A DNA stretch of 64,000 nt from Chryseobacterium pennipullorum (GCF_003384725.1 NZ_QNVV01000009.1:1-64000); one strand, 5' to 3'; positions 1 through 9,914 are shown, counted from the first letter of the stretch. The notes: generated by a model not told the origin, from the sequence alone. A program made the numbers and translations.

Positions 1-32
1 TATTGTACTCAACCAATTTATGCTTATTTTTG

Positions 33-62
33 AAAAAAGGCTCAGATTATAAAATCTAAGCC
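33..62 (-). terminator. Rho-independent terminator
   Basis: Stem GGCTCAGATT/AATCTAAGCC with one internal mismatch at 39-62. Read on the minus strand it is followed by six T, so it probably ends transcription of the TfoX-domain gene about 120 nt upstream. Confidence 0.55.
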
Positions 63-185
63 CTAACTTTTTAACTTACACACTTTACGGGATAGTGTCT
101 TATGAATAGTGGGACTGTTGAACTCCGCCACTCCCACTCTCTTACTCTTACACTCAAACACTCTTACCCTCAAACTTTACAAAAA

Positions 186-527
186 TCACTTCTTCGAAGC
201 CTTCGCCATCGGGTTATAATCAAGGCAGATTGTGATCCAGTATTCAAAATCCGCTGACTTTTGGAAACCAACAGGCTCTACATAGCAATAACCATTTAAC
301 TGCTTTCCTTTCATGATCATTGGCAGAAAGCCCTTCTTTTCCGAAACCTCATCTTCCAGTTCGGGATTATAGCGGCACATCAGATTATCGTGACTGATGT
401 TGATGCACATCTTCCCGTTCACAAGAAAAGACAGCCCGCTGAACATTTTCTTCTCTTCAACCTCAATATTTTCTACCATTGAAAGCCTTTCACGTACACG
501 GTCGGCAAGTTCAGTACTGTAAGCCAT
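186..527 (-). CDS. TfoX N-terminal domain protein
   Basis: A 113-residue protein covering only the TfoX N-terminal domain. The early KKMFSGLSFLVNGKM stretch and the later GYCYVEP segment are the recognisable parts. Full TfoX/Sxy of gammaproteobacteria is about 200 residues and controls competence; stand-alone N-domain proteins are common in Bacteroidota and have no established role. There is no signal peptide or membrane segment, so it is probably cytoplasmic. The gene stands alone, with an AT-rich region of about 135 bp upstream. The domain call is confident; the function is not known. Confidence 0.8.
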   Translation of the reverse strand: MAYSTELADRVRERLSMVENIEVEEKKMFSGLSFLVNGKMCINISHDNLMCRYNPELEDEVSEKKGFLPMIMKGKQLNGYCYVEPVGFQKSADFEYWITICLDYNPMAKASKK

Positions 528-668
528 GATTTCAATTTTTTATAATTTAAAATTAATTAAAAACATTGATTACCACACTGTTTTATTTAGAATTCTGGAA
601 AATTACAATTTCAAAAAATAAAATTTTATTTAAATTAATTATTTAGAAAGGATTTTATCAATTTGTCT

Positions 669-1616
669 ATGACTGTTTCCACAGAAAAAGATCAGACTGC
701 TGTTGGCACCGGCGATCTGCTAAAAAAATGGACTGCAGGAGCAAGGAGCTATTTTCTGTATAAGGCAGAACGGATTCCGTTCAGATTTGCAGTTTCTTCT
801 GCCAGATATGCGGTTAAAAGTATCGTTTATAAAGGTATCACGGTCAACCTTCTCTATCATCCGAATCATTCTGAAAATACAGATCATCTCCTTGAGAATG
901 CTAAGCTTAGCCTGGATTACTGCCAGCAGAATTTTGGAAAATATCCTTTTAAAACGGTCAATTTTGCTGAAGTTTCTTCATTTTCAAGAGGTTTTGCTGC
1001 TACCGCTTATCCATCCGCTATCTTTATGCCCGAGGATATGATTTTTCATGCCAACATCAATGCAGACCGGAAACAGGATGTTATCAACGAGCTTGCAGGA
1101 CACGAACTGTCTCATCTGTGGTGGGGAAACAGCCAGATCAATCCCGATGACCGAGAAGGTTCGGTAATGCTCACGGAAACATTGGCGATGTATACCGAAA
1201 TGATGCTCTACAAAAAAATGCATGGCCAGGAAAAAATGTTGGAAAGAATACAGGTACACCAACAGATCTTTGAGAATGAAAAAGGATTGTATGAAAATCT
1301 TCCGATCTATAGAGCAACCGGAGAGGTCCCTCATATTTCGTACTCCAAGGGCGCTGTGGCCATGGTAGAACTCAACCGTTTGCTGGGTGAAAAGAATCTG
1401 AACACGGCGTTGAAAAGTTTTCTCATGAATAATTTTTATCCGAAGAAACCAACTTCCCTGGATCTGATCCATGAATTTTACAAGGCATCTCCGGACACAG
1501 GAACCCGAAAACGGATTGACAGATTGTTTAAATCAACAGACGATATTGAGATTACTTCCGGTTCAGAAAAGCCGTTGAATACATCCAATCCCAAAGAACC
1601 AATCGGCAGCTTTTAA
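669..1616 (+). CDS. N-terminally truncated M1-family metallopeptidase domain (probable remnant)
   Basis: The 315 residues carry the zinc site of M1 (gluzincin) aminopeptidases: HELSHLWWGN near residue 153, with the third ligand in LTETLAMY about 20 residues later. Sequence and order resemble the C-terminal peptidase half of the large Bacteroidota ABC-permease/M1 fusion proteins (over 1000 residues). No membrane domain or signal peptide precedes it here, and the 120 bp upstream are AT-rich and non-coding. A TTG at 663 could also start the frame, but ATG 669 is preferred. It is either a decaying 3' remnant or a trimmed cytoplasmic peptidase; the catalytic motif is intact. Confidence 0.6.
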   Translation: MTVSTEKDQTAVGTGDLLKKWTAGARSYFLYKAERIPFRFAVSSARYAVKSIVYKGITVNLLYHPNHSENTDHLLENAKLSLDYCQQNFGKYPFKTVNFAEVSSFSRGFAATAYPSAIFMPEDMIFHANINADRKQDVINELAGHELSHLWWGNSQINPDDREGSVMLTETLAMYTEMMLYKKMHGQEKMLERIQVHQQIFENEKGLYENLPIYRATGEVPHISYSKGAVAMVELNRLLGEKNLNTALKSFLMNNFYPKKPTSLDLIHEFYKASPDTGTRKRIDRLFKSTDDIEITSGSEKPLNTSNPKEPIGSF

Positions 1617-1676
1617 TTTTTGGTAAAATATTTTTCAGGATTTTGTAACAAAATAAAAATGTATTCAACAAATTAA

Positions 1677-1702
1677 TTGATATATCAATAATTGATACAT
1701 CA
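1677..1702. promoter_or_regulatory. Tandem palindromic operator, probably for the MarR regulator
   Basis: A perfect 12-bp palindrome, TTGATATATCAA (1677-1688), is followed by a near copy, TTGATACATCA (1692-1702), offset by 15 bp. The pair lies 16-41 bp before the MarR start codon. The position suggests autoregulation of the regulator-receptor operon; this is inferred from sequence only. Confidence 0.55.
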
Positions 1703-1717
1703 TTTTAAATTTGAAAC

Positions 1718-2158
1718 ATGGAAAAATTAAACTCAATTATATTCTACAATATAGACAAGGCAATCAGATCTTACAGGAACTATGCACAACGGCAGCTGAA
1801 GGCCAATGGTTTTACCATTACCATTGATCAGTGGCTGATCATCAAGGCTATTCTGGAAAACCCGGGAATTACCCAGAATGAAATTGGTGATCTTGTTTTT
1901 AAAGACAATGCCTCTATAACGAGAATAATTGATTTAATGGTAAAGTCTGAATATGTCACACGCCATACTCATCCTGATGACCGTAGAAAAACCAATCTGG
2001 AAGTGACTGAATCCGGAAAAACAATCATCAGGGAAGTTCAGAATATTGTTGAAAAGAACCGAAAAACAGCATTAAACGGAATCAGCAATGAAGAACTGGA
2101 AGTCATGTATTCTGCTTTACTGAAGATTTCGGAAAACTGTCTTAATCCTAAAAAATAA
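1718..2158 (+). CDS. MarR family transcriptional regulator
   Basis: A 146-residue winged-helix protein. The segment around residues 48-70 (GITQNEIGDLVFKDNASITR) is the recognition helix-turn-helix, and the HPDDRRKTNLEVTESG stretch is the MarR wing. Such proteins are dimeric repressors that usually respond to small aromatic ligands. Its stop codon is 2 bp before the start of the TonB-dependent receptor gene, so the two form an operon. A tandem palindrome sits just upstream, fitting autorepression. The likely target is the outer-membrane receptor; the ligand cannot be deduced. Confidence 0.9.
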   Translation: MEKLNSIIFYNIDKAIRSYRNYAQRQLKANGFTITIDQWLIIKAILENPGITQNEIGDLVFKDNASITRIIDLMVKSEYVTRHTHPDDRRKTNLEVTESGKTIIREVQNIVEKNRKTALNGISNEELEVMYSALLKISENCLNPKK

Positions 2159-2160
2159 AC

Positions 2161-4578
2161 ATGATGACCAGAATATTTTTAATCCTGTTGATCTGGCTGC
2201 TCAGCTTCTTCAGCAGTATGCTTTCTGCACAGACGGCACCGTCTTTTTCCCTCTCCGGAAATATCAGATCCGGACAGGTGGAACAAATGGAAATTCACCT
2301 CCTTGATGCGGATCAGAAATTGATCAAAACAGAAATTGCAGATGCAGGCGGAAAGTTCAGTTTTAATGACCTTAAAGCAGGAACCTATCACCTGAAGATT
2401 ACCCGGAACGGGTCTGAAATATACCATACAGACAACATTTCAATGGTGGAAAATAAAACGCTATCTCCCATCGATCCGGACATCAAATCGATAGAAGGAG
2501 TAACGATCACGAAAACAAAGCCACTGATTGAAAGACAGGATGGCAAGATGATCATGAATGTTGAAAACAGTATTGCCAGCACAGGAAATTCAGCTTTTGA
2601 GGTTCTGGAAAAAGCCCCGGGAATCACTATTGACAACAATGACAATATCAGCCTGCGCGGAAAAGGAAATCTGCTGATTCAGATTGACGGAAAAAATACG
2701 CCAATGACCGGCAGTGATCTTGCCAATTATCTTAAAGGAATGCCTTCATCTACTATTGAAAAGATAGAGTTTATTACGAATCCTTCGTCAAAATATGATG
2801 CGGCAGGATCTTCTATCATCAACATAAGACTCAAAAAAGAGCAGAGAAAAGGTACCAACGGCAGTATTTCCACCTCCCTGGGGACAGGCAGGTATGTGAA
2901 AAATAACAACAGCTTCAGCATCAATCACCGAAATAAAAAAATAAACGTATTCGGGAATTACAGCTTTGCATACAGGGAAGCATATAACGGGCTCGTCCTG
3001 GACAGAAATTTCTATGATGCCGGCCATTTCAGAAAAGCCTATATCCAGGATAATTTCCTGAAGTTCCGATTCAATAATCATATCGCCAAAGCTGGAATGG
3101 ATTATTACCTGAATGATAAAAATATCCTAGGTTTTTCAGTAGGATTGATCACCAACAAATTCAATGTGAACGGGGATAATTCCAACCTGACTCTGGGCAG
3201 TAATTATCTTCCTGAAAGCACATTCGACACCCAGAACACAACGAATGACCACTGGACCAACGTATCCGTTAATGTCAATCATAAATACACCATCGATTCT
3301 CTTGGGTCGGAGATATCAACCGATTTTGATTACATCAACTATTCCAATTCTTCTTTACAGAACTTTGAAACAAGAACCCATCAGATAGCCAGCAATAGTG
3401 ATGATCTGGATATCCAGAAAGGGGATATGAACGGAAGGCTCAATATCTTTTCTTTAAAGTCAGACCTTACCAAGAATTTTAAAGATGAATGGAAATTGGA
3501 AAGTGGTGTGAAAACAAGCTTCGTAAAAACCGACAATGACCTTAAGTTCTTCAATGCGAGCACGGGCATATCTTTGCCGGACCTCAGCAAAACGAATCAC
3601 TTTATCTATGAAGAAAACATCAATGCCCTGTACGGAAATGTCTCAAAAAAATGGGAAAAATTCAAAGTAGTCGCCGGCCTGAGGCTTGAAAACACCAATG
3701 TAAAAGGCATCCAGGTGACGACTCAGCAGGTCAATAAAAGAAATTATACTCAGCTGTTTCCCAGTGCCGTTCTATCCTATGACCTGACGGAAAAGAGCAA
3801 CCTTGAAGTGAATGTGAGCAGAAGGATTACAAGGCCGAGCTATAACCAGCTCAATCCCTTTAAGTTCTATCTTGATCCCACCACCTTAAAAGCAGGAAAT
3901 CCGGATCTCAATCCTCAGACTACCATGAATTATGAACTCACATACAGCCTGAACAATACCTATTTTGCAACATTAAGCTATAGTAAAACGTCCGACAACA
4001 TTACAGATATCCTAAAGCCTGTAGTGGATAACGGGCAGAATGTAACTGTACAAACGATTGAAAACCTGAGTTCGGTTTCTTACGTTGGGCTCTACCTGAT
4101 TGCCCCTGTAAAAGTAACGCCATGGTGGGATATGAACAACAGTGCGAATTTTTATTACGGATCTTATACAGGAAATATCTCCGATACCCAAATCAATAAT
4201 AAAGGAAATTTCACCTACAATATCAACAGCATTAATTCTTTTAAACTGGGAAATGGCTTTACAGCTGAACTGACCGGGAACTATAAAGCAAAAGAGGTGT
4301 ATGCCTACCTCAATGTAAGTTCTAACTGGTATCTGAACATCGGGGCACAGAAAAAATTCAAAAACAACAGCACGCTGAAACTTTCCTTTAACGATGTATT
4401 CTTTACCAGCAACATCAAAGGTCAGACTGTTTACAATGACTATATCGAAAATTTTGCAGTAAAAAGGGACTCCCGTGTCGTGACACTTTCCTATACGTAT
4501 AATTTTGGTTCTTCTAAAAACGGGCAACCCCGAAAAACCGGTGGTGCGGATGATCTGAAGCAGAGAATCGGAGCTTAA
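2161..4578 (+). CDS. TonB-dependent receptor, outer membrane beta-barrel family
   Basis: The 805 residues begin with a signal peptide ending near LSAQ (residues 1-24). A carboxypeptidase-regulatory-like domain follows (about 28-95), then a plug-like region with EVLEKAPGITIDNNDNISLRGKG (written here in parts: EVLEKAPG, then NISLRGKG near 168), then a long beta-barrel rich in aromatic and Asn residues. It ends in TLSYTYNFGSSKNG plus a short polar tail. This matches the outer-membrane barrel family 3 receptors of Bacteroidota, whose substrates are mostly unknown. It is co-transcribed with the MarR gene, so its expression is probably switched by the MarR ligand. Confidence 0.88.
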   Translation: MMTRIFLILLIWLLSFFSSMLSAQTAPSFSLSGNIRSGQVEQMEIHLLDADQKLIKTEIADAGGKFSFNDLKAGTYHLKITRNGSEIYHTDNISMVENKTLSPIDPDIKSIEGVTITKTKPLIERQDGKMIMNVENSIASTGNSAFEVLEKAPGITIDNNDNISLRGKGNLLIQIDGKNTPMTGSDLANYLKGMPSSTIEKIEFITNPSSKYDAAGSSIINIRLKKEQRKGTNGSISTSLGTGRYVKNNNSFSINHRNKKINVFGNYSFAYREAYNGLVLDRNFYDAGHFRKAYIQDNFLKFRFNNHIAKAGMDYYLNDKNILGFSVGLITNKFNVNGDNSNLTLGSNYLPESTFDTQNTTNDHWTNVSVNVNHKYTIDSLGSEISTDFDYINYSNSSLQNFETRTHQIASNSDDLDIQKGDMNGRLNIFSLKSDLTKNFKDEWKLESGVKTSFVKTDNDLKFFNASTGISLPDLSKTNHFIYEENINALYGNVSKKWEKFKVVAGLRLENTNVKGIQVTTQQVNKRNYTQLFPSAVLSYDLTEKSNLEVNVSRRITRPSYNQLNPFKFYLDPTTLKAGNPDLNPQTTMNYELTYSLNNTYFATLSYSKTSDNITDILKPVVDNGQNVTVQTIENLSSVSYVGLYLIAPVKVTPWWDMNNSANFYYGSYTGNISDTQINNKGNFTYNINSINSFKLGNGFTAELTGNYKAKEVYAYLNVSSNWYLNIGAQKKFKNNSTLKLSFNDVFFTSNIKGQTVYNDYIENFAVKRDSRVVTLSYTYNFGSSKNGQPRKTGGADDLKQRIGA

Positions 4579-4633
4579 TTTATAAAGAACATGCACATTG
4601 AGAATTACGCTGGTTGTGATCTGCGTGTAAAGC

Positions 4634-4661
4634 AAAATCCCTCAGAAAACTGAGGGATTTT
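4634..4661. terminator. Bidirectional terminator between receptor gene and pnp
   Basis: A perfect 12-bp stem, AAAATCCCTCAG/CTGAGGGATTTT, with an AAAA loop. A and T runs on both sides let it serve the two convergent genes. Confidence 0.85.
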
Positions 4662-4681
4662 TATATTTAAGAAATATCTTA

Positions 4682-6949
4682 TTAAGCTTCGTTGGAAGGC
4701 GTTGGATTTTCCGCAGGTTTTTCACCTTGTGGCTTTTGTCCTTCCGGTCTTTCAGGTCTTCCTTGTCCTTCAGGTCTTCTCTGTCCTTCCGGTCTTCCCT
4801 GTCCTTCTGGTCTTGGTTTACCTTCAGGTCTAGGAGGTCTTGGCAAAAGAACTTTACGGGAAAGTTTCATTTTCTTGCGGTCATCGTAACCCATGAACTT
4901 CACTTCCACTTCATCTCCTTCTGCATATGGAACTTTATCCAAACGAGCCCACTCGATTTCAGAAATGTGAAGAAGTCCTTCAGTACCTTTGGCAATCGCT
5001 ACAAAAGCTCCGAAATCCATTACTTTCACTACTTTTCCGTTGTATACTTCACCTATAACCGGTACGAAAGTAATCTCGTTGATTTTAGCAACAGCAGCAT
5101 TGATTTTCTCTCTATCTGTTCCTGCAATCTCGATACGTCCGATTTCTCCGATTTCTTCGATAGCAATAACTGTATCTGTATCTTTCTGCATCTGCTGAAT
5201 AATTTTTCCACCAGGCCCGATTACAGCACCAATGAAGTCTTTGGAGATCTCCATTACCACCATTTTCGGAGCGTGAGGCTTCACATCTGCTCTCGGCTCA
5301 GCAATCGTTTCCGTGATTTTATTTAAGATATGTAATCTACCGTCTTTAGCCTGCATCAAAGCCTTTTCCATGATGTCCATAGAAAGTCCCTGAATTTTGA
5401 TATCCATCTGACAAGCAGTGATACCGTCTGCAGTCCCTGTTACTTTGAAGTCCATATCTCCCAGGTGATCTTCATCTCCCAAGATATCAGAAAGTACGGT
5501 AAATTTCCCTGATTTTGCATCAGTGATCAATCCCATTGCAATACCGGAAACTGGCTTAGTGATCTTTACACCTGCATCCATTAATGCCAATGTTCCAGCA
5601 CAAACCGTTGCCATTGAAGACGAACCGTTTGATTCTAAAATATCAGACACAATTCTGATGGTATATGGATTTTCTTCAGGAATAACTGCCTGTAATGCTC
5701 TCTGAGCAAGGTTACCGTGTCCAACTTCTCTTCTTGAAGTTCCTCTTAGAGGTCTTGCTTCACCTGTAGAGAACGGAGGGAAGTTATAATGTAAAAAGAA
5801 TTTTTCGTCGTGTTGCGTGATTACGCTGTCTACCATGTTGGCATCTTTTACAGAACCTAAAGTTACAGCTGTCAAAGATTGGGTTTCACCTCTTGTAAAC
5901 ACTGCAGAACCGTGAGCTCCCGGAAGGTAGTCAATTTCTGACCAGATCGGACGGATCGTCTGAGGATCACGACCATCAAGACGGATATTGTCTTCAAGGA
6001 TCATCTGACGCATGGCTTCTTTCTCTACGTCATGGTAATATACTTTTACGAAAGGGGTTACCCTTTCCAGTTCTTCTGCATTATCTGCATATTGAGCAAG
6101 GAATTCTTCACGAACTGCTTTGAATTTTTCTCCTCTTTCTTCTTTACCAGATGGAGTTCTTGCTACTTCATATACTTTATCATAAGTTTCTTTCCAAACT
6201 TTTTCACGAATTTCTTCATCGTGATCTTCGTGAGAATATTCTCTTTTTGGGTAAGCTTTTCCAACTTTTTCTGCTAATCTTTCCTGAGCTTCAATTTGTT
6301 TTTTAATTTCAGCATGACCAAAATTAATAGCTTCCAACATTTCCTGCTCAGAGATTTCCTTCATCTCCCCTTCTACCATTACGATGGAATCTTTAGTAGC
6401 TCCCACCATAATATCCAGCTCAGAACTCTTCAGTTCGTCATAACTTGGATTGATAGAAAGTTTTCCGTCGAATCTTACTACTCTTACTTCAGACATAGGT
6501 CCGTTGAAAGGAATATCAGTGATAGCAATAGCAGCAGAAGCAGCTAAACCAGCTAAATCATCAGGAATTGTTTTTCCATCATAAGAAATTAAAGAAATCA
6601 TGACCTGAACTTCAGCATGGAAATCTTCAGGGAAAAGCGGACGTAGCACTCTGTCTACCAAACGCATGGTTAAAATTTCCTGATCTGAAGGTCTTGCTTC
6701 TCTACGGAAGAAGTTACCAGGAATTCTTCCACCTGCGTAGAATTTTTCTCTGTAATCTACCGTTAATGGTAAAAAATCTACACCAGGATTTGCTTCTTTA
6801 TTGGCTACAACAGTTGCTAAAAGCATTGTTCCACCCATTTTTACTACCACAGATCCATCAGCCTGCTTAGCTAATTTCCCTGTTTCAATAGTGATTTCTC
6901 TGCCATCAGCAAGAGTAATCAACTCTGTAAACGCTTGAGGTATACTCAT
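4682..6949 (-). CDS. pnp: Polyribonucleotide nucleotidyltransferase (PNPase)
   Basis: A 755-residue 3'-5' phosphorolytic exoribonuclease. Order: first RNase PH domain ([19 protein letters not shown] near 67), an alpha-helical linker, a catalytic second RNase PH domain ([39 protein letters not shown]), a KH domain ([13 protein letters not shown] near 580) and an S1 domain ([13 protein letters not shown] near 650). The last about 53 residues are a repetitive Pro/Arg/Glu/Gly tail. PNPase acts as a trimer in mRNA turnover. It is a single-gene unit with its own promoter and a terminator behind it. Length is somewhat above the usual 700-720, explained by the tail. Confidence 0.98.
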   Translation of the reverse strand: MSIPQAFTELITLADGREITIETGKLAKQADGSVVVKMGGTMLLATVVANKEANPGVDFLPLTVDYREKFYAGGRIPGNFFRREARPSDQEILTMRLVDRVLRPLFPEDFHAEVQVMISLISYDGKTIPDDLAGLAASAAIAITDIPFNGPMSEVRVVRFDGKLSINPSYDELKSSELDIMVGATKDSIVMVEGEMKEISEQEMLEAINFGHAEIKKQIEAQERLAEKVGKAYPKREYSHEDHDEEIREKVWKETYDKVYEVARTPSGKEERGEKFKAVREEFLAQYADNAEELERVTPFVKVYYHDVEKEAMRQMILEDNIRLDGRDPQTIRPIWSEIDYLPGAHGSAVFTRGETQSLTAVTLGSVKDANMVDSVITQHDEKFFLHYNFPPFSTGEARPLRGTSRREVGHGNLAQRALQAVIPEENPYTIRIVSDILESNGSSSMATVCAGTLALMDAGVKITKPVSGIAMGLITDAKSGKFTVLSDILGDEDHLGDMDFKVTGTADGITACQMDIKIQGLSMDIMEKALMQAKDGRLHILNKITETIAEPRADVKPHAPKMVVMEISKDFIGAVIGPGGKIIQQMQKDTDTVIAIEEIGEIGRIEIAGTDREKINAAVAKINEITFVPVIGEVYNGKVVKVMDFGAFVAIAKGTEGLLHISEIEWARLDKVPYAEGDEVEVKFMGYDDRKKMKLSRKVLLPRPPRPEGKPRPEGQGRPEGQRRPEGQGRPERPEGQKPQGEKPAENPTPSNEA
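4685..4843 (-). repeat. Low-complexity RPEGQ repeat at the C-terminus of PNPase
   Basis: The DNA repeats units of about 15-18 bp that encode RPEGQ-like motifs (RPEGK, RPEGQ, RPEGQ, RPEGQ, RPEGQ). The tail is basic and disordered in character and lies after the S1 domain, so it may add RNA or partner contacts. Repeat number is likely to vary between strains. Confidence 0.8.
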
Positions 6950-7016
6950 AAATTTGTCTTCTTAATACTCCGTATTGAGTATGAATTAATATTTAAACTC
7001 TTTAAATTTTCGTTTG

Positions 7017-7024
7017 CAAAGGTA
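7017..7024 (-). promoter_or_regulatory. -7 element of the pnp promoter
   Basis: Minus-strand TACCTTTG fits the Bacteroidetes TAnnTTTG box, about 70 bp before the pnp start. No well-spaced -33 TTG is visible. In the resulting leader, 6965-6982 forms a small hairpin (ATACTC/GAGTAT) close to the start codon. Confidence 0.5.
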
Positions 7025-7276
7025 CTATATAATAATGATATATTAAATTTTTCAATTGCATTAATAACCTGTCAAAATACAAAATTTTGGCTATCAATAG
7101 ATGAAAGATTTAAAAATTTGCGATGGCAATCTCAACGCATTCATTTATTTGTGAAATGAAAAAACTGTTTTTTTGCAGATATTGCATTGAAACATCCTGT
7201 TGTTTTTGTATTATTGTCTCAAAAAATGGAAATAAAATTCTGAATTAAACAAAGACTATATTTCACGATAAAAATC

Positions 7277-7307
7277 TTGCAGAAACATGGGTTGATTCCT
7301 ATATTTG
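7277..7307 (+). promoter_or_regulatory. Promoter of the FucP-type transporter gene
   Basis: TTG at 7277-7279, a 20-nt spacer, then TATATTTG at 7300-7307, matching the Bacteroidetes -33/-7 consensus. The interval 6950-7377 otherwise holds only the pnp promoter; no gene is seen in it. Confidence 0.7.
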
Positions 7308-7377
7308 CCCTACTTCACAAAATGCCATGCAGCAGCAAAAAAGATAAGGACCTCATCATCCTTACACAGATAAATAA

Positions 7378-8802
7378 ATGTTTATGAATAAAGAAGTACA
7401 ACCACAAAGCAGGAATTATACGGTTCCATTGATTACCATCACCCTGCTGTTTTTTATGTGGGGATTCATTACCTGTATGAATGACATCCTGATCCCCTAT
7501 CTGAAACAACTTTTCAATCTTACCTTTTTCGAATCCATGCTGGTACAGTTCTGTTTCTTCGGGGCCTACTTTATCGGATCGCTGATCTATTTTCTGATTT
7601 CCATTACCAGCGGAGATCCTATCAATAAAGCAGGATATAAAAAAGGGATTCTGTTCGGGATCTTTCTGGCAGCTTTTGGCTGTATTCTGTTTTACCCGGC
7701 GGCTACTTTTTCTTACTATCCGCTGTTTTTAGGTGCCTTATTCATCCTGGGACTGGGTTTTACTGTATTACAGATTACGGCCAATGCGTATGTTTCTCTG
7801 CTGGGGAGTGAAGAATCGGCTTCCAGCCGTTTGAATATGACCCAGGCATTCAATGCCTTCGGAACTACGATTGCACCTGTATTGGGCGGACACCTTATAT
7901 TTGAATTTTTCTCTGCAGCGGACGGCTCGTTCAGTGCCGTAGCAACCAGAATCCCATATCTGATCTTTGCAGGGATTCTTTTACTGGTAGCTTTACTTAT
8001 TTCAAGAGTGAAACTCCCTTCTTTCCAGACCCAGGAGGAAGAAATTGAAAAAGGGCTGGGTGCCCTTGAGTTCAGTCACTTAAAATTTGGTGTTTTTGCC
8101 ATGTTCTGCTATGTGGGCGGAGAAGTGGCGGTAGGAAGCTTTATTATCAGTTTTCTGGAGCAGCCTCAGATTATGGGCTTCAATGAAATCATCAGTAAAA
8201 ACTACCTTGCCCTCTATTGGGGCGGAGCCATGATCGGGCGTTTTCTCGGTGCGATATCTCTGAACCAGTCGTTAAGCCAGGGTAAAAAAGCACTGTATAT
8301 GCTTGGAGCAGCGGGAGCAGTATTCCTGGTTATCTTCAGCATTGTTAATCTCAGCTTTTCCCAGATCAGTTTTTTCCTGGTCTTCATCGCTCTTAACTTT
8401 GTTGCCTTTTTTGTGGGTAGAGCAGCTCCGGCAAGAACCTTATCCATTTTTGCAGCAATCAACGTTGTATTACTGATCTCCGCGATGGTCAATCATGGAG
8501 AGCTGGCCATGTACAGTATTTTAGGAATCGGAATTTTTAATTCTATTATGTTCTCCAATATTTATACGTTAGCCATTTCAGGCTTGGGTAAATATACCAG
8601 CCAGGGATCTTCATTGGTGGTAATGGCCATTTTGGGAGGGGCTATTGTTCCTATTTTCCAGGGGTACCTCGCTGACCAGTTTGGAGTACAGCACTCATTT
8701 ATTATTCCTGTATTCTGCTATGTGATCATTCTGATATTCGGAGCGTACTGCACTAAGTATCTGGGACATGTGGAAAGCACTGAAGCCAAATCAGGCCACT
8801 AA
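7378..8802 (+). CDS. Sugar MFS transporter, FucP/GluP family
   Basis: A 474-residue integral membrane protein with about 12 hydrophobic segments. The FucP-type signature appears as FFMWGFITCMNDILIPYLK near residue 25 and as LGLGFTVLQITANAYVSLLG plus RLNMTQAFNAFGTTIAP near 125-165. These permeases import fucose, glucose, galactose or related sugars with protons. ATG 7378 and ATG 7384 are both possible starts. It is a monocistronic unit with a good promoter upstream and a strong terminator downstream. A second FucP-like transporter lies at 37-38.6 kb. The substrate cannot be told from sequence. Confidence 0.92.
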   Translation: MFMNKEVQPQSRNYTVPLITITLLFFMWGFITCMNDILIPYLKQLFNLTFFESMLVQFCFFGAYFIGSLIYFLISITSGDPINKAGYKKGILFGIFLAAFGCILFYPAATFSYYPLFLGALFILGLGFTVLQITANAYVSLLGSEESASSRLNMTQAFNAFGTTIAPVLGGHLIFEFFSAADGSFSAVATRIPYLIFAGILLLVALLISRVKLPSFQTQEEEIEKGLGALEFSHLKFGVFAMFCYVGGEVAVGSFIISFLEQPQIMGFNEIISKNYLALYWGGAMIGRFLGAISLNQSLSQGKKALYMLGAAGAVFLVIFSIVNLSFSQISFFLVFIALNFVAFFVGRAAPARTLSIFAAINVVLLISAMVNHGELAMYSILGIGIFNSIMFSNIYTLAISGLGKYTSQGSSLVVMAILGGAIVPIFQGYLADQFGVQHSFIIPVFCYVIILIFGAYCTKYLGHVESTEAKSGH

Positions 8803-8825
8803 TACTTGTGTACTGAAAATATACT

Positions 8826-8861
8826 AAAAACGGAATGTCCTGGATATTCCGTTTTTCTTTT
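8826..8861 (+). terminator. Terminator of the transporter gene
   Basis: Stem AAAAACGGAAT/ATTCCGTTTTT with a 9-nt loop, followed by a T-rich run. Confidence 0.85.
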
Positions 8862-8923
8862 TGTGGATTGAATTCTGTAACTTTCTTCCGGAAAGTGGCA
8901 CCTATCTAACAGAAGCATCATCT

Positions 8924-9283
8924 ATGAAACTACAGTTAAAGTTTGAATATATTGCATTTTTGATTCTGGGAATCCTTGCTTTTGCACGCACAGAATATTC
9001 CTGGTGGTGGTTTGCTGCGCTTTTCCTGGCTCCTGATATTTCGATGCTGGGCTATACCCTCAATAACAAGGTGGGTGCTTTTTGTTATAATCTGTTCCAT
9101 CATTTTGGAGTGGCTGTTGTGGTTTATCTTGCCGGGATTATACTGTCTTTACCTTATCTTCAGATGATTGGAGCCATTCTGTTTTCACATTCTGCTTTTG
9201 ACAGAATTTTAGGGTATGGATTGAAATATCCGGATAGTTTTCAGAATACGCATCTGGGGAAAATTGGAAAGAAGAGAGATTAA
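8924..9283 (+). CDS. DUF4260-type small membrane protein
   Basis: A 119-residue protein with three or four hydrophobic helices. SWWWFAALFLAPDISMLGY and YNLFHHFG are typical of the DUF4260 family, which has no known function. The frame stays open to 8861, but ATG 8924 gives the N-terminus usual for the family (MKLQLKFEY) and avoids the upstream transporter terminator. It ends GYGLKYPDSFQNTHLGKIG, a conserved C-terminal tail in this family. No operon partner. Confidence 0.75.
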   Translation: MKLQLKFEYIAFLILGILAFARTEYSWWWFAALFLAPDISMLGYTLNNKVGAFCYNLFHHFGVAVVVYLAGIILSLPYLQMIGAILFSHSAFDRILGYGLKYPDSFQNTHLGKIGKKRD

Positions 9284-9367
9284 CACCTTGGAAAAATCCT
9301 TGAATTTCCAACACCTCTTTGTGGAAGGAAGCGCATCGCATCTTCATTTGGGAGATTAATATAACCT

Positions 9368-9914
9368 GGATCTAGTACAAAAGTTGTGGGGAGAAACTAA
9401 GTATTTTTCTATTTATACTTTTGCCTTGAAATCGAAGATTCGACGGAGTCAAACAAAAGTATACAAAAATTCAAGACTGGAATCATCCGCTAAAAATTGA
9501 CCTTGCCTCCTAAAATTTCCAAACTCGCATGGATTCTACATTGGTTCTTCGACTCAATAGGGTGGCCCTGCTCAGACACTGGAAATTTTTTAACGGATTC
9601 AAGATCAATTTTTTTTAACGCTCCTGATTCCTAGGTCGATTAAAGAATACTTACACCTATTTTCCATAGTTCTTATTTGGTTGAGCCGTTTAGAAAAAAA
9701 ATCTGAAAAATATACTTAAACATCTGTGGAAATCTGTGCAATCTGCGGTTAATTTTTTTTACTTATGCGCTAAAATCGAAGATGATCTCCCTTCAGTAGA
9801 TGAATGTTATTTCTACGGAGTCAAACAGTGATTGGTATACAATCCCAATAGTATTTTTTCTATTCACATTAACTCAAGCTTTTGCCTGCGCCCCACAACT
9901 TTTGTACCTGATCC
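9368..9914. mobile_element. MITE-like non-coding element with 24-bp terminal inverted repeats
   Basis: The ends GGATCTAGTACAAAAG... (9368-9391) and its inverse at 9891-9914 agree in 22 of 24 positions. The element is 547 bp and shows no convincing ORF. It is flanked by TATAACCT (9360-9367) and TATAACTT (9915-9922), a possible 8-bp target duplication with one mismatch. Inside, motifs such as CGGAGTCAAACA and AAATCGAAGAT occur twice, and AGTATTTTTCTATT-like segments lie near both ends. It fills most of the gene-free interval 9284-10006. Confidence 0.55.
9404..9432 (+). repeat. Dispersed repeat, copy 1 (inside the MITE-like element)
   Basis: These 29 bp recur exactly, in inverse orientation, at 28098-28126. 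Looser similarity extends on both sides (GGAGAAAC upstream, a GAAAT.G.AGAT pattern downstream). Confidence 0.75.

Noticed and set aside
4727..5326. Large plus-strand frames antisense to pnp
   Set aside because: They are shadows of the PNPase reading frame; the codon pattern follows the minus strand throughout.
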